A stretch of DNA of 20,293 nt from JANNAV01 sp031384695. Its GTDB lineage: Bacteria > Pseudomonadota > Alphaproteobacteria > Rhodobacterales > Rhodobacteraceae. Each line of letters starts with the position of its first letter. Positions within the stretch are counted from its first letter, which is position 1. The DNA lies in the NCBI GenBank assembly GCA_031384695.1, contig JANNAV010000179.1, positions 1 to 20,293 on the forward strand, in the 5' to 3' direction. A program made the translations under genes and the position numbers. The notes beneath the pieces are model-generated. The model was not told the DNA's origin, did no database searches, and saw only the letters and a list, made by a program, of their open reading frames with translations. Shown here in pieces: positions 14,984 through 20,293 of the stretch.

Positions 14984-15985
14984 TTATTCAGCAGTGTCAG
15001 ACGGCGCCGGTTTTGCGACTTTTGGCTTTGCCTCGGACGCAGGTTTGCGCGGCGCGCGCGGTGCCCGGGTGACTTTGGCCGGCTCTGCCGCAAGGATTTC
15101 AGGCGCGGCCTGTACAACAGGTGCTGTTGCTTCGGGCGCGGGCACTACGGTTTCGATTTGCACATAGACCACCGGCTTCGCCTCACGCGGGCGGTCCTCG
15201 CGGGGCCTATCTTCGCGGGGCCTATCTTCGCGGGGGCGGTCCTCGCGGGGGCGATCAGTGCGCGGTTGGTTGTCGCGCGGCTGGTTGTCGCGCGGGCGAT
15301 CATCGCGCGGCTTATCCGTGCGGGGCTTGTCTTCGCGGGGCCGGTCTTCGCGGGGCCGGTCTTCGCGGGGCCGGTCATCGCGGGGCCGCTCGAAATTGCG
15401 CGGCTCACGTGGTTTGTCTTCGCGGCGAAAGTCTTCGCGGCGCGGTTGCTGGCGGGGGGCTTCGGGAAGCTCTACCAACCCGGCATCGCCGTCATTCTGA
15501 GGCTCAAAAACGTCAAGCCGTGGCGAGGATGAAACTTCAGTCTCGGCGCGTTCGGGCCGATAATCGCCGCGATCATTGCGATAGTCGCGATCCTGATTCT
15601 GCCGATCCCGCTGGCCGTTCTGATTACTCTGGCCGTTCTGATTGTTCTGGCCATTTTGATTGTTCTGGCCCGGCTGGCCGCTCTGGCCGCCCTGCCCCTG
15701 ATTTTGAAACGGCTGGCGCTGTTCCTGTTCGGCGGCCATCTCGCGCATCGCTTCGCCCAGCATGCGGGTGTAATGCTCGGCATGCTGCATGAAATTCTCC
15801 GCCGCAACGCGGTCGTTCGAAAGCTGTGCATCACGCGCAAGGAATTGATATTTCTCAATTATCTGCTGCGGCGTGCCGCGCACCTTGCCTTCGGGGCCGG
15901 AACTGTCGAACACACGGTTGATTATGTTGCCGAGGGTGCGCGGGCGGTTCGTTTTCGAACGCGAACGGGACTTGGAAGAACGCAT
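14984..15985 (-). CDS. DUF4167 protein with long disordered repeat tail
   Basis: The 333-residue protein has a conserved N-terminal region (about 10-90: RPRTLGNIINRVFDSSGPEGKVRGTPQQIIEKYQFLAR followed by an ENFMQHAEHYTRML helix) matching DUF4167, an alphaproteobacterial family of unknown function. The remainder is low complexity: an N/Q/G-rich stretch (94-131), then about 14 units of DRPRE-like pentapeptides (198-270), and an Ala/Pro/Lys tail. The basic start (SSKSRSRSKTNRPR) and Arg-rich repeats suggest nucleic-acid binding, which is an inference. The ATG at 15985 has AGGA 5 nt upstream. It lies 200 nt downstream of prmC on the same strand; that gap holds no gene, only weak promoter-like sequence (TTGTCA) and a small GATCC/GGATC hairpin in the presumed leader. 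Repeat number is likely to vary between strains. Confidence 0.88.
   Translation of the reverse strand: MRSSKSRSRSKTNRPRTLGNIINRVFDSSGPEGKVRGTPQQIIEKYQFLARDAQLSNDRVAAENFMQHAEHYTRMLGEAMREMAAEQEQRQPFQNQGQGGQSGQPGQNNQNGQNNQNGQSNQNGQRDRQNQDRDYRNDRGDYRPERAETEVSSSPRLDVFEPQNDGDAGLVELPEAPRQQPRREDFRREDKPREPRNFERPRDDRPREDRPREDRPREDKPRTDKPRDDRPRDNQPRDNQPRTDRPREDRPREDRPREDRPREDRPREAKPVVYVQIETVVPAPEATAPVVQAAPEILAAEPAKVTRAPRAPRKPASEAKPKVAKPAPSDTAE
15179..15390 (-). repeat. In-frame 15-bp tandem repeats encoding DRPRE-type pentapeptides
   Basis: About 14 imperfect 15-bp units encode D-R/K/N-P/Q-R-E/D/T variants within the DUF4167 gene. Several adjacent units are nearly identical at DNA level (cggtcttcgcggggc on the plus strand around 15329-15375). 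This makes slippage or unequal recombination plausible. All units keep the reading frame. Confidence 0.85.
15593..15706 (-). repeat. In-frame N/Q/G-rich repeat in the DUF4167 gene
   Basis: Residues 94-131 of the DUF4167 protein are made of NQNGQ-, NNQNGQ- and GQ-type units, encoded by short imperfect DNA repeats with a ttctgattgttctgg-like core on the plus strand. The composition is prion-like or linker-like low complexity, distinct from the charged pentapeptide block further on. Confidence 0.75.
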
Positions 15986-16185
15986 CTTATCCTTTGATCC
16001 AGATATCCGATCTGAATTGCGCCTGATCCTTCGGGGATCGCCAACCCACGCGGGGCTAAAGCAGCAATGACCGGGTTTGCGCGATTTTCAGCGCCGATTG
16101 GCGTCTTTGTCGCGTGCGCATCAGTAATCACAGGCGCGTTGAACTGACAAGAAGAATTTTCCCCGAAGATCATCCCCGCCGCAGT

Positions 16186-17052
16186 TTACGCCTGATAGGC
16201 TGTACCACAAGAAGTGCGAACAAATGGTTTCACTGCCGTTACCACCCGGTCGCGGCCGTCAAGATCCTGCAAGCAGGCAACGGCGTCAAACCCTTCGGCC
16301 CGCAGCAACCCACAGACCGCAGCACCCTGCGTGGGGCCGATTTCCAGCAGCAGCCGCCCGCCGGACAACAGCCGCGCCACCGCGCCGGTTGCAATGGCGC
16401 GGTAAGCGTCCAGACCGTCACCCCCCGGCGAAAGCGCCAGATGCGGCTCCCAGTCGCGCACCTCGGGGCTGAGTTCGGGCATATCTTTGGCGGCGATATA
16501 GGGCGGGTTCGAGGTGATCAGATCAAATCGGCCATCAACGCCCGCGAACCAGTCCGCCACCTGAAACGTCGCGCGACCAGCCAGACCAAGCGCGTCGGCA
16601 TTGGCGCTTGCCACAGCGATGGCTTGCGGCGAAACATCGGTGCCGATCCCTTGCGCCATCGGCATTTCGGCAAGGCAGGTGAGCAGGATACAGCCGGTGC
16701 CAGTGCCCAGATCCAACAGCGTGGCAAAGGGCCGCCGCAAAGCTTCGGCAATCAGACATTCGGTTTCCGGGCGCGGATCAAGCGTGTCCTGGGTGACGCG
16801 GAACCTGCGCCCCCAGAACAGGCGGTGGCCGATGATCTGGGCGATGGGCTGGCGGCGCAGGCGGGCGGCAACAGCGGTATGAAAGCGGCTAAGAGATTGA
16901 TCGGAAAGGGCATCGCCAAGGTGGAGGGTCAATCTGTCGGCAGCAATTCCAATGGCATGCGCCAGTAGCAGCCGGGCATCGCGCGGGGCGTCAGGCACCC
17001 CTGCCGCGCGCAGATCGGGGATGGCCGCGCGTAGGGCCCCGGCCCCGGTCAT
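16186..17052 (-). CDS. prmC: Release factor glutamine methyltransferase
   Basis: PrmC (HemK) methylates the GGQ glutamine of release factors, raising termination efficiency. The 288-residue protein has an N-terminal helical substrate-binding domain (about 1-75) and a Rossmann-type methyltransferase domain with LDLGTGTGCI (SAM site, from 113) and the NPPY catalytic motif (182-185, in TSNPPYIA). LFWGRRFRV and PRPETECLI are typical of the family. Its ATG overlaps the prfA stop (ATGA), so it is translationally coupled to the gene for its own substrate. The tail past FDAVACLQDLDGRDRVV is slightly extended (FVRTSCGTAYQA). Confidence 0.95.
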   Translation of the reverse strand: MTGAGALRAAIPDLRAAGVPDAPRDARLLLAHAIGIAADRLTLHLGDALSDQSLSRFHTAVAARLRRQPIAQIIGHRLFWGRRFRVTQDTLDPRPETECLIAEALRRPFATLLDLGTGTGCILLTCLAEMPMAQGIGTDVSPQAIAVASANADALGLAGRATFQVADWFAGVDGRFDLITSNPPYIAAKDMPELSPEVRDWEPHLALSPGGDGLDAYRAIATGAVARLLSGGRLLLEIGPTQGAAVCGLLRAEGFDAVACLQDLDGRDRVVTAVKPFVRTSCGTAYQA

Positions 17053-18104
17053 CCTTCCATCTCTGCCAGTTTGCTGGCCTGATCATGGGCGGTGAGCGCG
17101 TCGATCACAGCCCCGATATCACCCGCCATGATCTGCGACAGGGCATAGAGCGTCAGGTTGATGCGATGGTCGGTCATCCGGCCTTGGGGGAAATTGTAGG
17201 TGCGGATACGCTCGGACCGATCCCCGGAGCCCACCTGAGATTTACGGTCGGCAGCGCGCGCGCCGTCCACTCGGGCGCGTTCCAGATCATAAAGACGGGC
17301 ACGCAGCACCTGCATCGCCATGTCCTTGTTTCTATGTTGCGATTTCTGCGCCGAGGTCACGATCATGCCAGTGGGCAGGTGGGTGATGCGCACCGCCGAA
17401 TCCGTGGTGTTGACGTGCTGACCGCCCGCCCCGGAGGCGCGCATGGTGTCGATGCGGATATCTGAGGCCGGGATCACCAGATCAACCTCTTCGGCCTCGG
17501 GCAGCACGGCGACGGTGGCGGCCGAGGTGTGAACGCGGCCCTGCGCTTCGGTTTCGGGCACGCGCTGTACCCGGTGAACGCCGGATTCGTACTTCAGCCG
17601 CGCGAAGGCGCCCGCACCCTGCACATGCACCGAAACCTCCTTGATGCCGCCAAGATCGCTGTCTTGCTGCTCCAATATCTCAAAGCTCCAGCCCATGGTT
17701 TCGGCATAGCGCTGGTACATCCTCAAGAGGTCGGCGGCAAATAGCGCCGCCTCGTCGCCGCCGGTGCCGGGACGAATTTCAAGAATGGCGGGGCGGGCGT
17801 CGGCGGCATCCTTAGGCAACAGCGCCAGTCTAAGTGCCTGCTCCATATCGGGAATTTTTGCGCGCAAGATGGGGATTTCATCCTCGGCCAGACCGCGCAT
17901 TTCGGGATCGGCCAGCATGATCTCGGCTTCGGCTAGATCATCGAGGGCGCGGCGGTAGTTTGTGATCTCATCCGCCACCGGCTTCAGATCGGAGTATTCG
18001 CGGCTGATAGTGGCGATCTCGGCGGGGGAGGCACCGGCGTTGAGGCGGGCTTCGAGAAACTCGAAGCGCTGGGTGATCTGGGCGAGTTTTTCGAGCGGGA
18101 TCAT
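17049..18104 (-). CDS. prfA: Peptide chain release factor 1
   Basis: The 351-residue RF1 recognises UAA and UAG and triggers peptide release. The N-terminal coiled-coil domain (about 1-100) is followed by the RF core: EIRPGTGGDEAALF, the codon-recognition tripeptide in RVPETEAQGRVHTSAATVAV (PET at 183-185, the RF1-type P-x-T rather than the SPF of RF2), and the GGQ loop SGAGGQHVNTTDSAVR (227-229). Q229 is the residue PrmC methylates. The C-terminus is normal. Conservation of MIPLEKLAQITQRFEFLE fixes the ATG at 18104, even though no Shine-Dalgarno sequence precedes it, only a C7 tract and a G. It follows the DUF1499 gene by 39 nt and overlaps prmC. Confidence 0.97.
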   Translation of the reverse strand: MIPLEKLAQITQRFEFLEARLNAGASPAEIATISREYSDLKPVADEITNYRRALDDLAEAEIMLADPEMRGLAEDEIPILRAKIPDMEQALRLALLPKDAADARPAILEIRPGTGGDEAALFAADLLRMYQRYAETMGWSFEILEQQDSDLGGIKEVSVHVQGAGAFARLKYESGVHRVQRVPETEAQGRVHTSAATVAVLPEAEEVDLVIPASDIRIDTMRASGAGGQHVNTTDSAVRITHLPTGMIVTSAQKSQHRNKDMAMQVLRARLYDLERARVDGARAADRKSQVGSGDRSERIRTYNFPQGRMTDHRINLTLYALSQIMAGDIGAVIDALTAHDQASKLAEMEG

Positions 18105-18139
18105 CGGGGGGGTTTGGCGGTTCTGGCGAGAGGGGTCAA
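18105..18139 (-). promoter_or_regulatory. Candidate prfA promoter, possibly leaderless
   Basis: On the minus strand TTGACC (18139-18134), a 17-nt spacer, CAAACC (18116-18111) and 6 nt precede the ATG. A transcript would start about at the initiation codon. The start lacks a Shine-Dalgarno sequence and has C7 at 18112-18106. The same spacing occurs upstream of the ABC-F gene. Read-through from the upstream genes could also supply prfA mRNA. Confidence 0.35.
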
Positions 18140-18143
18140 GGGG

Positions 18144-18557
18144 TTAGAGTTGGCTGAGCCAAAGGGTGACGCGGCGGGCGTTGACGCCGAAATCCGAGCC
18201 GCCAAACCGCAGGCGGGCGTAGACAACAAGGCGGGTGCCGGTGGTGGTTTCGGTGGCCTCGGCGGTGGTGTAATCCGGAAAACCCATGATAAGTGAACGG
18301 GTTACCCAGGTGATGCGGCCCGACTGCGGATCACCTGCAAGCAGGGTTGTGCGCGGTGTGGCAAGGGCTATGGCATTCAGGCGGGCTAGCAATGCACCGG
18401 GGGTATCGGCAAAGACGCGGCTGGTCTGCAAGCCGGTTCTGCCCGATACCGCCTGTGACGGATCAAGGTGCCATTGGCCGGGGTCGGTCGGGGCCAGACG
18501 AATATAGGCCATCAGAAGTGCCAGCACGGCGATAATGACAAGAGCGAGCATTCTCAT
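18144..18557 (-). CDS. DUF1499 family protein with N-terminal membrane anchor
   Basis: This is a 137-residue protein. An N-terminal hydrophobic segment (about 4-22, LALVIIAVLALLMAYIRL) looks like an uncleaved anchor or signal sequence. A domain of about 110 residues follows, with APTDPGQWHLDP, RTGLQTSRVF, ITWVTRSLIMGFPDY and the C-terminal RLRFGGSDFGVNARRVTLWL, matching the DUF1499 pattern. The function is unknown. The ATG at 18557 has AGGA 5 nt upstream, 14 nt after the speB stop; a longer frame back to 18593 would overlap speB and is not favoured. The 39-nt distance to prfA suggests a possible speB-DUF1499-prfA-prmC transcript. Confidence 0.82.
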   Translation of the reverse strand: MRMLALVIIAVLALLMAYIRLAPTDPGQWHLDPSQAVSGRTGLQTSRVFADTPGALLARLNAIALATPRTTLLAGDPQSGRITWVTRSLIMGFPDYTTAEATETTTGTRLVVYARLRFGGSDFGVNARRVTLWLSQL

Positions 18558-18571
18558 GGCTTTCCTGAGGC

Positions 18572-19537
18572 TTAGCGACGGTTCTTCGCCCAATCATAGA
18601 GGCAGATCAGCTCATACGCCACATGGGCGCCGGCGATGGCGGTGGCACCCGTGGTGTCATAGGGGGGAGACACTTCAACAATATCGCCGCCGACCATATT
18701 GATGCCCGCCAGATCGCGCAGCAGGGCGGCGGCTTGCCATGAATGCAGGCCGCCCCAGACCGGGGTGCCGGTGCCGGGGGCGGCAGAGGGATCGAGGGCG
18801 TCTATATCGAATGTGACGTAGGTGTTTGAATTTCCTACGATTTCCTTGGCTTTGGCGACAACCGCCGCGATACCCTTTTCATGCACTTCGCGCGCATCTA
18901 TCACGTTCATGCCGAGGTAATCGTCGGTGGTGGTGCGTATCCCGATCTGCACCGAACGTCTGGCATCGACGAGGCCGGTTTTCACCGCCTTGTACATCAT
19001 GGTGCCGTGGTCGATGCGGGTCATGTCGTCATCCGGCCACAGATCGGAATGGGCATCAAAGTGGATCACCGACAGCGGCCCGAACTTTTCGGCATAGGCG
19101 CGCAGGATCGGCAGGGTGATATAGTGATCGCCGCCGAGGGTGATACTGCCCGCCCCGGATGCCAGAATCGTACGGATATGCGCGGTCAGGGCATCGGGGA
19201 AATCAGCCACCTTGGCATAGTCGAATGCGAGATCGCCATAGTCGATAATATTCATATCTTCCAGAGGGTTGGTGCCCCAGCCGAAGGCCGGTTCATAGGC
19301 TTGCAAGGCGGAGGCTTCGCGGATGGCGCGGGGGCCAAAGCGGGTGCCGCTGCGGTGGGTGACCGCCTGATCGAAGGGCACGCCGGTGATGGCAAGATCA
19401 ACCCCTGTCAGGTCTTTGGTATAGCTGCGGCGCAGGAACGAGGCGGCACCGCCAAAGGCGTTTTCCATCGCATAGCCGCGCAGACCTTTGCGGCTGAACG
19501 CGGTATCGACTTCGGATTTTGCATCTTCGAGGTTCAT
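18572..19537 (-). CDS. speB: Agmatinase / ureohydrolase
   Basis: This 321-residue cytosolic ureohydrolase hydrolyses agmatine to putrescine and urea in the family's best-known reaction. The binuclear manganese ligands are visible: H138 in LGGDHYITLP, D161, H163 and D165 in HFDAHSDLW, and D244 and D246 in TFDIDALDPSAAPGTGTP. HGTMMYKA and VEVSPPYDTTGATA are also family segments. Agmatinase is the best assignment, but guanidinobutyrase or another guanidine-hydrolase specificity cannot be excluded from sequence. Its ATG at 19537 has only a weak purine-rich GAAG directly upstream. The preceding 252-nt spacer carries copy 2 of the 32-bp element and a good TTGACA. A PLP-dependent aminotransferase lies upstream on the same strand, which would fit polyamine catabolism. 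Confidence 0.9.
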   Translation of the reverse strand: MNLEDAKSEVDTAFSRKGLRGYAMENAFGGAASFLRRSYTKDLTGVDLAITGVPFDQAVTHRSGTRFGPRAIREASALQAYEPAFGWGTNPLEDMNIIDYGDLAFDYAKVADFPDALTAHIRTILASGAGSITLGGDHYITLPILRAYAEKFGPLSVIHFDAHSDLWPDDDMTRIDHGTMMYKAVKTGLVDARRSVQIGIRTTTDDYLGMNVIDAREVHEKGIAAVVAKAKEIVGNSNTYVTFDIDALDPSAAPGTGTPVWGGLHSWQAAALLRDLAGINMVGGDIVEVSPPYDTTGATAIAGAHVAYELICLYDWAKNRR

Positions 19538-19605
19538 CTTCAGGCTCGTGGATTGCGGATGCGGTATCGTTGCAGGCCGGAGATGGCGCGGATCCGGTGG
19601 CGGCG

Positions 19606-19634
19606 AGGGGACAGGTTGGTGCCGGGGATGTCAA
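19606..19634 (-). promoter_or_regulatory. Candidate speB promoter
   Basis: On the minus strand a perfect TTGACA (19634-19629) is followed by a 17-nt spacer and the GC-rich hexamer TCCCCT (19611-19606). Transcription would begin near 19599, giving a leader of about 60 nt. Another TTGACA lies at 19695-19690, just after the 32-bp element, but has no plausible -10. Only the -35 is convincing. Confidence 0.4.
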
Positions 19635-19699
19635 GGCGCAACCCGGGCTCATCGCACCCGCCAGCCCCTGAGGACACGGAAAACCGCGATGTCAAAACC

Positions 19700-19731
19700 A
19701 TGCAGCCGGCTATGCACATCCTATGCATACG
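19700..19731 (-). repeat. 32-bp intergenic element, copy 2 (upstream of speB)
   Basis: This is the exact reverse complement of 1977-2008 over 32 bp; identity stops sharply on both sides. Read toward speB it has TGCAT motifs spaced 11 and 12 bp, with an additional TGCAT 13 bp earlier (19740-19736) outside the shared block. It lies about 160 nt before the speB ATG and 58 nt beyond the stop codon of the upstream aminotransferase gene. That places it in the speB promoter region or in a region between separate transcription units. Confidence 0.85.
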
Positions 19732-19789
19732 GGCGATGCACCCCGCGCGTCGCCCGCAAGCCCTGCAAAATCGCGGCGCAAGGCGGCCA

Positions 19790-20293
19790 TCACCCCAGCC
19801 GCACGCCTTCGCGCACCAGATCGTCGGTGACGATGCGGATGGCCTTTTCCAACGTCTCGGCGATGAAATCCACGTCCGGGGTGGTGATCATCAACGGCGG
19901 CGACATCACGTTCAGATGGCCGATGGGCCGCACGATCAGCCCCATGGATTCGGCCACGTTGGAGATGCGTTTGCTCTCATTCACCTCATCGGGCAGCAGC
20001 GCCTTGGTGACCTTGTTGGCGACGGATTCCACGCAGAGCATCAGCTTGCGGCCCCGCACCTGCCCGATCAGCGGCAGGGCCTCCAGCGCCTGCATCCGGG
20101 CCTCAAAATAGCCCCCCACCCGGGTGGCGTTGCCCAGAAGATCTTCGCGGTCGATGATCTCGATGTTTTTAAGTGCTGCGGCACAGGCGACGGGGTGGCC
20201 GGAATAGGTGAGACCCGAGGTGAACCACCGCTCGCCACCTTCGGCCATCGCAGCCCAGATCCGATCGGAAAAGATCAGCGCGCCAAGCGGGAT
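19790..20293 (-). CDS. Class III PLP-dependent aminotransferase, C-terminal part (5' end outside window)
   Basis: The frame is open to the right edge of the window and ends with TGA at 19792-19790. The 167 residues visible are the C-terminal third of a fold-type I class III aminotransferase: PLGALIFSDRIWAAM, then GLTYSGHPVACAAALKNIEII (the conserved T-x-x-G-H-P region that helps bind the cofactor phosphate of the partner subunit), a small-domain segment QVRGRKLMLCVE, and the ending MSPPLMITTPDVDFIAETLEKAI. The PLP-binding lysine lies beyond the edge. The substrate cannot be assigned; omega-amino acid or putrescine-pyruvate aminotransferases are the closest in style, and the neighbouring speB makes a polyamine role possible. 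The 252-nt spacer after it contains the 32-bp element and no gene. Confidence 0.9.
   Translation of the reverse strand: MPLGALIFSDRIWAAMAEGGERWFTSGLTYSGHPVACAAALKNIEIIDREDLLGNATRVGGYFEARMQALEALPLIGQVRGRKLMLCVESVANKVTKALLPDEVNESKRISNVAESMGLIVRPIGHLNVMSPPLMITTPDVDFIAETLEKAIRIVTDDLVREGVRLG

Noticed and set aside
15179..15390. Possible CRISPR-like array
   Set aside because: Repeats are directly adjacent 15-bp units without unique spacers, encode pentapeptides in frame, and there are no cas genes.
15121..15792. Plus-strand frame with collagen-like glycine repeats
   Set aside because: The apparent Gly-x-x pattern is the antisense of the DRPRE repeat codons in the DUF4167 gene; no ribosome-binding site and no conserved segment.

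Overview
The window looks like chromosomal DNA of an alphaproteobacterium, most likely a Rhodobacteraceae (Roseobacter-group) species. This rests on the GC-rich composition, the protein sequences, the DUF4167 gene beside prfA-prmC, and the lptF-lptG-lptD-surA-pdxA-rsmA order. I see no insertion sequence, prophage, CRISPR array, tRNA or rRNA, and no clear sign of recent transfer. Almost everything is conserved housekeeping gene content.

Layout. (1) 2-1393 (+) is the C-terminal part of a secreted RTX calcium-binding protein. It ends at a strong intrinsic terminator shared with the convergent ndk gene (1451-1873, -). (2) A divergent spacer at 1874-2074 leads to a compact + strand cluster: a YheS-like ABC-F ATPase, a MarC-family membrane protein and a membrane-anchored retropepsin-like aspartic protease. 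It ends in two long palindromes at 5139-5244. (3) holC and pepA (5265-7215, -) are divergent from lptF. (4) lptF-lptG-lptD-surA-pdxA-rsmA (7344-14861, +) is a tightly packed run, several of its genes overlapping by 1-4 bases. It encodes the inner-membrane and outer-membrane ends of lipopolysaccharide export, an outer-membrane-protein chaperone, a pyridoxal phosphate enzyme and an rRNA methylase. It ends at a roughly 112-nt imperfect palindrome. (5) On the - strand, an aminotransferase (partial), speB, a DUF1499 gene, prfA, prmC and a DUF4167 gene follow in transcription order from the right edge to 14984.

How the genes fit together. LptF/LptG form the inner-membrane part of the LPS transporter, LptD the outer-membrane translocon, and SurA helps fold barrel proteins such as LptD. 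PrfA (release factor 1) is the substrate of PrmC, and their reading frames overlap. SpeB and the class III aminotransferase may both act in agmatine/putrescine metabolism, which is inferred from proximity.

No new multi-gene system is evident. The least explained signals are non-coding. (a) A 32-bp element occurs twice, 32/32 identical, 17.7 kb apart, each copy in the same orientation relative to the gene downstream (ABC-F and speB). It carries phased TGCAT motifs. (b) Related palindromes fill two of the three convergent gene junctions. (c) The ABC-F gene and prfA share an unusual start region: no Shine-Dalgarno sequence, a C7 tract, and a TTGAC hexamer at exactly the spacing expected for a leaderless transcript.
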